A DNA stretch of 12,248 nucleotides from Balneolia bacterium (GCA_003567135.1 PXAI01000182.1:1-12248), one strand, 5' to 3'; positions 1 to 8,768 are shown, numbered from the stretch's first letter. Notes: generated from the letters alone by a model not told the origin. Numbers and translations: made by a program.

Positions 1-25
1 GGAAAATTGATGGTGTACATACGTG

Positions 26-79
26 GCGCAGCCATGCCGTAGAGACGCGATGCATCGCGTCTCTACGGCAGGGCTGCGC
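26..79. repeat. 54-bp near-perfect palindrome, likely interspersed REP-like hairpin
   Basis: Bases 26-52 are the reverse complement of 53-79 with one mismatch (A34 opposite G71). The central 36 bases (35-70) are a perfect palindrome centred on ATGCAT, and they include GTAGAGACGCG and its mirror CGCGTCTCTAC. The paired GTAG/CTAC near the base of the core resembles the tetranucleotide seen in REP elements moved by REP-associated tyrosine transposases. From memory, GTAGAGACG-type palindromes recur between genes in many cyanobacteria, Chloroflexi and Bacteroidota. No T tract follows, so a simple intrinsic terminator is less likely than a mobile hairpin repeat. No transposase gene lies in the window. 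Confidence 0.85.
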
Positions 80-404
80 GCTATGGTTAAAATTTGCCAC
101 AGGAACGTATCTACGATTACTTTTTCAACTTCGCCCCACTAACGGAAAAAAATCTTTCGAAAAATCCGTGATTTCGGGAACAAAGTTTTCATCCTGTGGT
201 ACAAGTTTACTGCGCTGCAATATCAGCGTTCAAAAATGCGGATTGATTTGCTTTTAAAGTCGGGTCAGTCTATCTTTAAGATCAGGTTAGAATCATAAAA
301 AAGAGCTCATATTTATTGCGAAACTGATACTGTAACTTAAAATTTTCCCATAAGGCTGTAACCGCCTTTTCGCAACATCCATACACCAATCTGGCAGCTC
401 AGGT
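80..404. other. Non-coding leader region upstream of porU
   Basis: This AT-richer stretch shows no convincing reading frame, tRNA, or conserved RNA that can be recognised by eye. It separates the palindrome from porU and probably carries the operon promoter. The frame of porU is open upstream only to the TAA at 351-353 and contains no ATG or GTG before the TTG at 405. Short A/T runs and a weak 5-bp inverted repeat (ACGGA/TCCGT) near 140-167 were seen but are not strong enough to name. Confidence 0.6.
247..278 (+). promoter_or_regulatory. Candidate Bacteroides-type promoter (-33 TTTG / -7 TAnnTTTG-like)
   Basis: TTTG at 247-250 is followed after 20 bases by TATCTTTA at 271-278, which fits the Bacteroidota -7 consensus TAnnTTTG in seven of eight positions, at about the usual spacing. 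Transcription would begin near 285, giving an untranslated leader of about 120 bases before porU. A competing sigma70-like pair lies at 316-321 (TTGCGA) and 338-343 (TAAAAT) with a 16-base spacer. Both are short motifs in AT-rich DNA, so either may be chance. Confidence 0.3.
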
Positions 405-3400
405 TTGAAATTACTCTCATTTCGTACTGGGATTCTTATCCTTCTTCTGCATTTCTTCCTGTTCTCTTTCGCGGAAGCTCAACAGCTTCGTGTGGAAAGC
501 AGAACCGCTGAGTTTACAGATTATGTGCTCGCGAACGACAGCCTGAAGATTCTCCCACCCCAGAATTTGCGCGTTCCTTATAATCAGGGCGATCTTCGCT
601 ACCGCATCCTCGAACAGGAATTTGTACGCGTTCGCTATGATGAAATTCCCGATTTTATCGGCAGTGAAAATGTTTCCGAAGTTCTGGGCACTACCGAAAA
701 TCCGTTTGCTGAGGCAAGCGCGCCCGGCGTTTACCGGAATCAGCAGGTTAGTTTTCTCAAGCTGAATTTAGCCCGCAGGGATATCCGGGATAAAAACACG
801 TATCTGCTCATCAAAAATCTGCGGATTCGCGTTTACAACGACAGAAATTACGAATCCCGAAGCCTCACATCACAACAACAGGCTGAGCCTTCCGATCACC
901 CGCTCGCTTCCGGAACCTGGTACAAAATCCCCGTTACACGGGATGGTATCCATCAAATTAACCGCGATTACCTTCAGGAACTCGGCATCAGCACCGGCTC
1001 TGTTGATCCGCGTAACATTCAAATCTGGGGTACTAACGGATATGAGCTTCCGAAGCCGAATAATCAGCAGGCACCACAATGGTCGGAAATTCCGATAATT
1101 GTTGAGGGCGAGGGTAACGGAGAATTTAACAGCGGCGATCGCATCCTGTTTTACGGAAACAGCGTGAATGAGATATTTTACGATGCTGAAGCGCAGACAT
1201 TCCGCCACAACAAACACAGCTACAGCCGCACCAACTACGTTTATCTGACCGTTGCGGGATCTCCGGGCCGAAGGCTCTCTGCCCAGTCGATGAGCAATCC
1301 GGAGATCACAACCAGCACGTTTAAAGATTTCATCTGGAAGGAAGAGGAACTTACCAAGCCGGAATCACGACTGAGATCGGGAACACACTGGTTTGGCCAG
1401 CAGTTTACGCCGCAATTTACCTCGCAATCCGTTATGCGCGATACCCTTGCGGGAATTACTTCCGGTTCGCCGATTGAGCTGTACATCCGAACCGGTGCAA
1501 GAGCGCGAACGAATTCTTCCGTCGAGTTCAGCATCAACGGCCAATCGGTTGGCAGTGCAAATATGGCATTTATCACCCAGCTTACAGGGGATGTCGGCCG
1601 GGCGGCAACGTTCGGAATTCTCGACCGGAATATCGTGGAAACCATCCCCGGCCTTGGCAGCGGCGTAATTGACCTGCGTGCCGATTTTTCCTTCGGATCT
1701 TCCGAAGCGCGTGGCTGGATTGACTTCATTAACCTGAGGGTTAACCGCAGCCTGACCGCCAGAAACGGGCGCCTTCGTTTCTTCAGTCCCGAAGATCAGG
1801 GAGCCGGCGGCGTTACACAGTATAATCTTACGGGCTTCAATTCACAGCCGTTCGTAATGGACGTCACCAATCCGGTTGAGCCCGTTTTGCTTCAGGTTAC
1901 CCAATCAGGCAGCCAGTACCGCGTAACGCATCATGGAAACCCCGGAAGGATTTTCTTTGCGCAGACCTCTTTCTTTTCACCTGAGCCGGGAAGCCAGGTA
2001 GCAAATCAGAATCTGCACGCGATTTCATCGCACCCGAACTACATCATTGTAACAGCCGAGCCATTTCTCGAGACTTCGCAGGAACTCGCCGATTACCGTG
2101 CTCAGCGGGATGGATTACGTCCTGTTGTGGTAACTCAGGATCAGATTTTCCACGAGTTTTCCGGCGGTGTTCCCGATCCTACTGCTATCCGGAATTTTGT
2201 GCGCCATCTTTGGCTGATGGCCGGAAATAACGAAGAGCTCCTCCCTAAACATCTCCTTTTATTCGGGGATACCACCTACGATTATAAAGGGATTGAGTCC
2301 GCGCCGCTTACCAACCACGTTTTTACGTTCCAGCACTATATCGATCAGGATAATCTCCAGCGCGCAACAACCTTCGCAAGCGACGACTTCTTCGGATTTA
2401 TGGGCGAAAATGAGGGCTCATGGCGCACACAGGATGTCAACATTCTGGATATCGGCATTGGACGTCTCCCTGTTCAGACTATTGATGAAGCCCGCCTGAT
2501 GGTGGAAAAAATTAAATCCTACGAAGAAGCTGATAACCGCGGAGACTGGCGTACGCTCTTCACCTACGCGGCGGATGACGGCATTAACGGAACGGAAAAC
2601 GACCGCGATCTGCATACGTACAATGCAGACTTCACGGCTGAAACCATTGATGAAGACGAAACGGGAATCCGGGTCAGAAAAATTTACCAGTTCAGCTATC
2701 CGGTTGAGAACACAACGGCAGGACGCAGAGCGCCGGCAGCCACGGCTGATTTCATCAATACGATTAACAACGGTACGCTTACCATTCATTTTTCGGGTCA
2801 CGGTAACGAGCAGGTTCTCAGCGGTGAGCGCCTCTTTACCAGCGACAATATTTCGCAGCTGAATAATTCTGACCGTCTGACGATTCTAACTACGGTAACG
2901 TGCTCATTCGGCCGGTTTGATGACAACGCCGCGCAGTCGGGTGCCGAAAGAATGCTGCTGCACGATCGCGGCGGCGCTGTCGCTGTTTTTACCACAACAC
3001 GCGTTGTATTTACAAGCGGATCAACCGCCGGAGACAACAACTTCCCGCTTCATATCAGCCTGAATCAGGCAATGGTGCAGCGAGACGACGACGGCAGGCC
3101 AAAACGACTGGGCGATATTTACAAAAACGGCAAAAACCCGATTTATGCGATCAGTCAGCGTACCAATCCCCGCAAATTTATTCTGCTTGGTGATCCGGCG
3201 CTTCGTATCGGTTTGCCGGAAGGCCGTGCCGAAATCACGTCCCTGAATGAAAATATCAATCTGGATGAAGAGCCTGTTCAGGTGCGCGCCCTCGACCGGA
3301 TGGAAATCTCAGGAAACATCACCGGTTCCGATGGCCAGATAAACACCGCGTTTAACGGCGAAGCACTTGTGAAAATCTTTGATGCTGCCCGTTTCGTTTC

Positions 3401-4337
3401 GCTTCCGAATCCTGATACAGACTGTTTTTATCTGACCAATTGCGGCTACCAGCATCAGACAGATTTGCTTTACAACGGCCGCGTGAGCGTTACAAACGGA
3501 CAGTTTTCCACGGAGTTTATCGTTCCTAAGGATATCTCCTACTCAGATTCCCTCGGCCGGATTCACGTGTATGCCGTAAATCCCGAAAGTATGGATGCAG
3601 TGGGATCATTCTCGAATTTCTTCCTGAACGGAACGAACCCTGATGCCGAGAATATTTATGACGGCCCGGAAATTGATGTTTATCTGAACGACAACACGTT
3701 TGTGAACGGCTCGCTTACCAATGCATCTCCTGTTTTGCTGGTGGATATTGAAAGTGAGGCCGGCGTAAACACAACGGGTGCAGGCGTTGGGCACGAAATA
3801 GTGGCTATTTTACGCAATGAGGATAATCCCAGCCAGGAAAACACGTTAATACTAAATGATTTCTACGAAAGTGAGCTTGACGATTTTACCAGAGGATCAA
3901 TCCGTTATCCGCTGGATCAGCTGGCTGACGGTTCGTGGTCGATAACGGTGCGTGCATGGGACGTTTTCAATAATGTCGGGCAGAACCAGATTTTCTTTGA
4001 CGTTTCCGGTGGTGAAGACCTCACGATCAGAAACATGTACAATTATCCCAACCCAATGCACAATTTTACCCGGTTCGTGTTTGAGCATAATCAGCCGATC
4101 GGGACACCTATTGATGCATTTATCCGGATTTATACGCTGAGCGGCCGGCCGGTGGCTCAGATACGTGAAAGCCGGATCGCTTCCGGAAACCTCGAGATGT
4201 TCGAGTGGAACGGGCGGGATGATGACAACAACCGGCTCGCCGCGGGTACCTATCTGTATCACGTGCGGATTCGCACTGATGGGGTAAACGGGCGTCAATC
4301 GCAGGAAAAAATCGAACGGTTAGTTATCCTGCGTTAG
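405..4337 (+). CDS. porU: Type IX secretion system sortase/C-terminal signal peptidase PorU (C25 gingipain family)
   Basis: PorU is the surface cysteine protease that cuts the C-terminal signal from T9SS cargo and transfers the cargo to a surface anchor. The protein is 1310 aa, slightly longer than characterised PorU proteins. A signal peptide covers residues 1-25 (cut at AEA|Q). The N-terminal half carries the family landmark WYKI near 172. The C25 peptidase domain spans about 545-935 and includes LLLFGD at 617-622. Catalytic His799 lies in HFSGHG and Cys833 in TCSFG; their 34-residue spacing is close to that in gingipains. A C-terminal sorting-type domain runs from NYPNP (1213-1217) to the end, as in Porphyromonas PorU, where it is retained. 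The TTG start is the only credible one: no ATG or GTG occurs in frame upstream, and it gives a complete signal peptide. A Cys1007/Cys1013 pair may form a disulfide. The porU-porV order is the classic arrangement. Confidence 0.95.
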   Translation: MKLLSFRTGILILLLHFFLFSFAEAQQLRVESRTAEFTDYVLANDSLKILPPQNLRVPYNQGDLRYRILEQEFVRVRYDEIPDFIGSENVSEVLGTTENPFAEASAPGVYRNQQVSFLKLNLARRDIRDKNTYLLIKNLRIRVYNDRNYESRSLTSQQQAEPSDHPLASGTWYKIPVTRDGIHQINRDYLQELGISTGSVDPRNIQIWGTNGYELPKPNNQQAPQWSEIPIIVEGEGNGEFNSGDRILFYGNSVNEIFYDAEAQTFRHNKHSYSRTNYVYLTVAGSPGRRLSAQSMSNPEITTSTFKDFIWKEEELTKPESRLRSGTHWFGQQFTPQFTSQSVMRDTLAGITSGSPIELYIRTGARARTNSSVEFSINGQSVGSANMAFITQLTGDVGRAATFGILDRNIVETIPGLGSGVIDLRADFSFGSSEARGWIDFINLRVNRSLTARNGRLRFFSPEDQGAGGVTQYNLTGFNSQPFVMDVTNPVEPVLLQVTQSGSQYRVTHHGNPGRIFFAQTSFFSPEPGSQVANQNLHAISSHPNYIIVTAEPFLETSQELADYRAQRDGLRPVVVTQDQIFHEFSGGVPDPTAIRNFVRHLWLMAGNNEELLPKHLLLFGDTTYDYKGIESAPLTNHVFTFQHYIDQDNLQRATTFASDDFFGFMGENEGSWRTQDVNILDIGIGRLPVQTIDEARLMVEKIKSYEEADNRGDWRTLFTYAADDGINGTENDRDLHTYNADFTAETIDEDETGIRVRKIYQFSYPVENTTAGRRAPAATADFINTINNGTLTIHFSGHGNEQVLSGERLFTSDNISQLNNSDRLTILTTVTCSFGRFDDNAAQSGAERMLLHDRGGAVAVFTTTRVVFTSGSTAGDNNFPLHISLNQAMVQRDDDGRPKRLGDIYKNGKNPIYAISQRTNPRKFILLGDPALRIGLPEGRAEITSLNENINLDEEPVQVRALDRMEISGNITGSDGQINTAFNGEALVKIFDAARFVSLPNPDTDCFYLTNCGYQHQTDLLYNGRVSVTNGQFSTEFIVPKDISYSDSLGRIHVYAVNPESMDAVGSFSNFFLNGTNPDAENIYDGPEIDVYLNDNTFVNGSLTNASPVLLVDIESEAGVNTTGAGVGHEIVAILRNEDNPSQENTLILNDFYESELDDFTRGSIRYPLDQLADGSWSITVRAWDVFNNVGQNQIFFDVSGGEDLTIRNMYNYPNPMHNFTRFVFEHNQPIGTPIDAFIRIYTLSGRPVAQIRESRIASGNLEMFEWNGRDDDNNRLAAGTYLYHVRIRTDGVNGRQSQEKIERLVILR

Positions 4338-4455
4338 AACTTAGGCATATTCAAACAATAATGATAAATTACCGGAATAGTCACTCTTCAGATTCAGGGT
4401 GCGTATTCAGGTGAAAAACCAAGGTTTACACAAGATCAATTATAAGACCAAGCAA

Positions 4456-5580
4456 ATGACACGATTCAATAAAACCATCTTAACGCTCTTTATCGTGCTG
4501 GGCTTTTCAGCATCTGCAGTTAACGCACAGGTCGGTATTACATCGGTTCCGTTTCTCCAAATCGAACCCGATTCCAGAACGCCCGGTATGGGTAACGCCG
4601 GTGTGGCTATTGCCGACAACGCCTCAGCCGTTTTCTGGAACCCGGCCGGACTCGCTTTCCAGGAAGAAGGCACACAGATTTCTCTTACCCACGCCAACTG
4701 GCTCCCAAATTTCGACACCGATCTTTTCTATGATTATCTCGTGGGCCGTACCTACGTGGAAGGCATCGGAACATTTGGCGGACACATCACTTTTCTGAAC
4801 CTCGGTGAGCAAATCCAGACGGATGAAACCGGTGAACAAATCAGAACATTTTCGAGCTACGAACTTGCAGCCGGTGTATCCTACGGCTTCAGGCTGAACG
4901 ATAACTGGGCACTTGGTACCGGTATGCGTTTCATTTACAGCCGTCTTGTTCCGTCCGGAATTGAGGTCAGCGGCCAGACAGCACGCTCAGGTACCTCGGT
5001 AGGTGTCGACCTTGCAGCCATGTACCGCAGCAACGATGTCGTGTTCCTGAACCGTCGCGGCCAGTTCAGCGCCGGCCTTAACCTTTCCAACATCGGCCCT
5101 GCTATCCAGTACACCGATGAAGCCCAGAAAGATCCCCTGCCAACCCTGCTTCGTATGGGTGTTGCCTACGATATGGACCTTGACCTCGGTGGTTACAACA
5201 CGCTTACTTTCGCGGCTGATCTCTCAAAAATCATGGCGCGTAACGATGAAGAAGGCGTTGCCATGGGCGTGATGGAAGCTCTTTTCAATTCATGGGATAC
5301 CTACCGCCGCACGCCGGACGGAGGCCAGACCTGGGTTGATGTACCGCTCGCAGAGCAGTTCATGTACGCGTTTGGTGTCGAATACTGGTACAATCGTCAG
5401 TTTGCGGTTAGAACCGGTTACTTCTACGAGGCGCCAAATAACGGAGACCGCCAGTTCATCACCTTTGGTGCAGGTCTGCGATACAACATCTTCGGAATCG
5501 ACTTCAGTTATCTCTACACGATCCGCGAAGATCACCCGCTTGCAAATACCGTACGTATTTCAGCTATTGTTGACTTCTGA
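4456..5580 (+). CDS. porV: Type IX secretion system outer-membrane protein PorV (LptO)
   Basis: PorV is a FadL-like outer-membrane barrel that takes folded cargo from the T9SS translocon and shuttles it to the PorU attachment complex. The chosen ATG gives 374 aa with a signal peptide of residues 1-24 (cut at VNA|Q). The PorV/PorQ signature GMGNAGVAIADNASAVFWNPAGL occupies 44-66; the rest is alternating beta-strand sequence ending in a terminal Phe, as expected for a barrel inserted by Bam. The frame extends upstream to a GTG at 4399, but that start would put a 19-residue polar tail before the signal peptide, so ATG 4456 is preferred. No Shine-Dalgarno site precedes it. It lies 118 bases after porU and 37 before the next gene; a hairpin with a T tract just downstream (5641-5681) could end part of its transcripts. 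Confidence 0.93.
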   Translation: MTRFNKTILTLFIVLGFSASAVNAQVGITSVPFLQIEPDSRTPGMGNAGVAIADNASAVFWNPAGLAFQEEGTQISLTHANWLPNFDTDLFYDYLVGRTYVEGIGTFGGHITFLNLGEQIQTDETGEQIRTFSSYELAAGVSYGFRLNDNWALGTGMRFIYSRLVPSGIEVSGQTARSGTSVGVDLAAMYRSNDVVFLNRRGQFSAGLNLSNIGPAIQYTDEAQKDPLPTLLRMGVAYDMDLDLGGYNTLTFAADLSKIMARNDEEGVAMGVMEALFNSWDTYRRTPDGGQTWVDVPLAEQFMYAFGVEYWYNRQFAVRTGYFYEAPNNGDRQFITFGAGLRYNIFGIDFSYLYTIREDHPLANTVRISAIVDF

Positions 5581-5617
5581 TCAGCACTTTTTCCGAACTA
5601 CCCTGAATCTAATCTGA

Positions 5618-8600
5618 ATGCTCTTTGCTGGTCTTAATGGCAGAAGAATATCCTTATTGGGTATTCTTCTGTTTTGTTTTTACTCGTATTCATCTGCCCA
5701 GGTAAGCCCTGCTGTAACCTTTCCTTCTTACCAGACAACTGATCCCATCGGGACAGGAACCGTAAGAATTATCGCGGCTATGGTTGAATTTCAGCCCGAT
5801 GACAACCGCTTTACATCAGGCGACGGCACCTTTGAAATCGATTATCTTCGTGATAATGATATCATCATTGATCCCCTGCCGCATGATCAGGGCTATTTTG
5901 AGGCGCATCTTGAATTCGTGCAGAACTACTTCAATGCCGCCTCGTTTGGCGCGCTGAACGTGGAGTTTACCGTACTGCCCGAAGTTTTCAGGCTGGATAA
6001 CGAGATGAAAGAATATTCGCCAACCGGTCCCGACAACAGCGAAAACTTCCGCCTTGCCAACCTTGCGCAGGATACCTGGCAGAAAGTTGCCGAATCGGGG
6101 CTCATCAGTCCTGATGATTATCTGCCCGGGCGCACCATGTTCGTTATTTTCCACGCCGGCGCCGGCCGAGATATCGAACTGACCGGAACCACACTTGATA
6201 ATACGCCGCAGGATATTCCCTCCGTTTATCTGAGCGACCGCGCACTTCGCGACCTCCTCAATGCACCTGATTTTGATGGTTTTCAGGTAGCTGACGGCGT
6301 TTTTGTACGCAATACGGGCATCCTTCCACAAACGCAGTCGCGCCGCGGCGAAGACGTTACGGGCGCTGAATTTGTGCTTGAGCTTTCCATAAACGGTATC
6401 CTTACCGCCACCGTAGGCAGCTTTCTGGGGATTCCCGACCTGTTCAACACAGAATCAGGAAGATCGGGTATCGGAAGATTTGGCCTGATGGACGGTGCCG
6501 GAATCTTTTCATACTACGGCCTCTTCCCTCCGCTTCCGTCCGCCTGGGAACGGATTTATATGGGATGGGATCTGCCGTTTGATATCACGCTTGATGACAC
6601 CGAACCGATCACCCTTCCGGCCGTTTCATCCGCCGAACCGGGGCGCATTGCCAGGCACCGCGTTTCCTCTGATGAATATTTTCTCGTGGAAAACCGACAT
6701 CGTGATCCGGATGGCACCGGCGTAACCGTAACGATACGTACGCCGGACGGTGAATACATCGACTACAGTTTTGATAACAGCGAAGAACGCTTCAACCCGT
6801 TCGATCAGAGCGATTACGACGAAATTTTTGCACCCGGCGTATTAACCAACATCAGCAATTTCGACTGGAGCCTTCCCGGAGGCCTTGACCTGGGCGAAGA
6901 TGAAGTAAATGAAGATGACAACCGCGAGCTAAACGGCGGGATGCTCATCTGGCATATTGATGAAGCGGTAATCCGTTCTAATATTGGCAGCAACAGCATC
7001 AACAACAATCCTGACCGCGGCGGCGTGATTCTTCAGGAAGCAGATGGCGCGCAGGATATCGGGCGTCCTTCAACCGGCCTGACCTCGTTTGAAAGCGGTG
7101 GCCCGTTCGATTTCTGGTGGTCAGGCAACGATTTCACCGTAATACTGCCGACCGGTCAGCGTATCGTGCTGTACGAAAACCGTTTCGCGCATGATACCTT
7201 CCCGAATAACCGCACCAACACGGGAAGCCGCAGCTATTTCGAATTTTATGATTTCTCAGATAATCTCTCCGTCTCATCATTCCGCGCGCGTCCGGCTGCA
7301 CCCGATTTCTTTAACATTGTACTCGATACCGTGCTTCCGGATTTCACGGGCCACGCTGAAAAACGCGCTATCCCAATCGGGCTTTCCTCCGTTGAGGATG
7401 CTTTTGATGATTCCCGCTATCTCATCATCCCGACCGATAACGGCGTTTATTACCTGAGATACACCGGTGATGATTTTGAGGAGCCTGAATTTCTTACCTC
7501 GCTCAATCCCACAGCGCAGCCTTACACGGACGGATCGCTCATTCTTGCCGGACTCCAAAACGCAACCGTTACCGCAGAAGCATGGCGATTTGAAAACGGT
7601 TCGCCGTTTCTCATCTGGGATACAGAGCCCAATACCGATACTCCCCCAACCGGCCTTCTGAGCTCCATCGACGGCGAAACCATCGAGCTGGACGGCACCA
7701 GATTTTCAGTTTTAGTTTCTGATGGCTCCGTTGTTGAGACTACCGAAAGCCGCCAGTCCAGCGGATTAATCGGAGGTGAGCAGGCTGTTATCCTGAATGA
7801 CAGATTGTTTGTGTTTGATCAGGAGATCAGCCTTGGTAATCGCATGAATTCAGATCGTCTCTATGCCGGCATGCTTCGACTGGCCGGAAACGAATCGCCT
7901 TCTGCGTTTTTGCTTACCGACGAAATGTTTGAGGTCATCAGCCAAAACGGCGACATCTTCACACTTCTGCAAACCGGAAGCGAATCTTTCAGCATACCGG
8001 CGCTTATTGATCTGGACGACAGCGGCACGCTTGATTTTCTCTATGCGGATTTCGATAACAATATCCTTAATGCAAGAAATAAACGCGGCGGCACGCTCTG
8101 GAATTTCCCGGTTGATATCCCCGTAGGACTCCATCTTACCGGAAGCCCGATCGTAGCCGATATTTTCGACGATGGCAGATTCGAAATACTGATTCCCGCC
8201 GCAGACAGTCTTTCGTCAGTTATTCTGGGATATGATGACCGCATGCGCGCCCTGCCCGATTTCCCGCTCTACGCCGGAAGCCTCGAAGCAATCAACGTCT
8301 TCAGAAACGGCATTGAACCATTCTGGGACGGACAAACGCTCTTCGTCACTTCACCCTCCGGAGACCTCAAAGCGTGGCGTTTTGATGATACCGGAAACAC
8401 GCTCTGGTCATCTTTTAAAGGAAATGATCCCCGTGGAAAAATTCTCGGCTCAGTTGAGGGCTCCGGCCCTGCTCCCGGCAATTTTGGCCTGCTCAACAAG
8501 GATGAAACCTACAACTGGCCCAATCCGGCTAACAGCGAAACGTACATCCGCTACCAGACCAGCGAGCAGGCGGATATCTCCATCACGGTTACAACGATGA

Positions 8601-8767
8601 GTGGAAATATCCTTTATGAGCGCTCCGTTCAGGCGCGCGGCGGGGTTCCCGAGGAGGTTCTGGTAAATACATCTTCCTGGAGCAACGGCGTCTATTTTGC
8701 GCGCGTTAAGGCAACGGCAAACGGCCGCTCGGAAACACGTCTCATCAAAATCGCGGTAATGCACTGA
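5618..8767 (+). CDS. Secreted M6-metalloprotease-fold protein with degenerate zinc site, propeller-like region and T9SS sorting domain
   Basis: This 1049-aa protein has a signal peptide (1-27, cut at SSA|Q) and M6-peptidase landmarks: VQNYFNAASFG, FVIFHAGAG, LGIPDLF (270-276), GRFGLMDGAG, EYFLVENR (353-360) and LIWHIDE (443-449). Where active members read HExxHxxGxxD, this one reads ATVGSFLGIPD (264-274). Both His and the Glu are replaced, while G271 and D274 remain, so it is probably not a peptidase. Residues about 600-945 look like FG-GAP/VCBS-type propeller repeats, with Asp-rich loops at 798-806 and 848-856. A T9SS type A sorting domain starts at NWPNP (966-970) and runs to the end, so PorV and PorU should handle it. 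ATG 5618 is needed for the signal peptide, but its early codons overlap a terminator-like hairpin. Its role is unknown; a pseudo-enzyme of the cell surface or of the attachment complex is an inference. Confidence 0.85.
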   Translation: MLFAGLNGRRISLLGILLFCFYSYSSAQVSPAVTFPSYQTTDPIGTGTVRIIAAMVEFQPDDNRFTSGDGTFEIDYLRDNDIIIDPLPHDQGYFEAHLEFVQNYFNAASFGALNVEFTVLPEVFRLDNEMKEYSPTGPDNSENFRLANLAQDTWQKVAESGLISPDDYLPGRTMFVIFHAGAGRDIELTGTTLDNTPQDIPSVYLSDRALRDLLNAPDFDGFQVADGVFVRNTGILPQTQSRRGEDVTGAEFVLELSINGILTATVGSFLGIPDLFNTESGRSGIGRFGLMDGAGIFSYYGLFPPLPSAWERIYMGWDLPFDITLDDTEPITLPAVSSAEPGRIARHRVSSDEYFLVENRHRDPDGTGVTVTIRTPDGEYIDYSFDNSEERFNPFDQSDYDEIFAPGVLTNISNFDWSLPGGLDLGEDEVNEDDNRELNGGMLIWHIDEAVIRSNIGSNSINNNPDRGGVILQEADGAQDIGRPSTGLTSFESGGPFDFWWSGNDFTVILPTGQRIVLYENRFAHDTFPNNRTNTGSRSYFEFYDFSDNLSVSSFRARPAAPDFFNIVLDTVLPDFTGHAEKRAIPIGLSSVEDAFDDSRYLIIPTDNGVYYLRYTGDDFEEPEFLTSLNPTAQPYTDGSLILAGLQNATVTAEAWRFENGSPFLIWDTEPNTDTPPTGLLSSIDGETIELDGTRFSVLVSDGSVVETTESRQSSGLIGGEQAVILNDRLFVFDQEISLGNRMNSDRLYAGMLRLAGNESPSAFLLTDEMFEVISQNGDIFTLLQTGSESFSIPALIDLDDSGTLDFLYADFDNNILNARNKRGGTLWNFPVDIPVGLHLTGSPIVADIFDDGRFEILIPAADSLSSVILGYDDRMRALPDFPLYAGSLEAINVFRNGIEPFWDGQTLFVTSPSGDLKAWRFDDTGNTLWSSFKGNDPRGKILGSVEGSGPAPGNFGLLNKDETYNWPNPANSETYIRYQTSEQADISITVTTMSGNILYERSVQARGGVPEEVLVNTSSWSNGVYFARVKATANGRSETRLIKIAVMH
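5641..5681 (+). terminator. Terminator-like hairpin plus T tract inside the start of the M6-fold gene
   Basis: Bases 5641-5653 pair with 5659-5671 to give a 13-bp stem (one G-U pair, 5651/5661) closed by a 5-base loop. TTTTGTTTTT follows at 5672-5681. It lies 60 bases after the porV stop, where an intrinsic terminator for porV would be expected, yet it covers codons 8-22 of the next gene, within its signal peptide. It may terminate part of the porV transcripts unless translation of the downstream gene prevents folding. The T tract is also explained by Phe-rich hydrophobic codons, so the resemblance could be partly coding constraint. Confidence 0.45.
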
Positions 8768-8768
8768 T

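Noticed and set aside
140..167. Small inverted repeat ACGGA/TCCGT around A-rich sequence
   Set aside because: The arms are only 5 bp with a long A/T-rich loop and no T tract, within chance expectation.
316..343. sigma70-like promoter TTGCGA/TAAAAT upstream of porU
   Set aside because: It has a 16-base spacer in AT-rich DNA, and Bacteroidota primary sigma factors favour a different consensus. It is kept only as an alternative to the 247-278 candidate.
4428..4448. TTTACA and TATAAG upstream of porV as a promoter
   Set aside because: The spacing of about 10 bases is too short for a functional -35/-10 pair. Co-transcription from upstream of porU is simpler.
4399..4455. GTG-initiated N-terminal extension of PorV
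   Set aside because: It would place 19 mostly polar residues before a complete signal peptide. The ATG at 4456 gives a normal exported precursor.
5816..6331. 171-codon open frame on the minus strand within the M6-fold gene
   Set aside because: It lies wholly inside a well-supported gene on the other strand, has no signal peptide or recognisable domain, and matches the many antisense open frames that this codon usage produces across the window.
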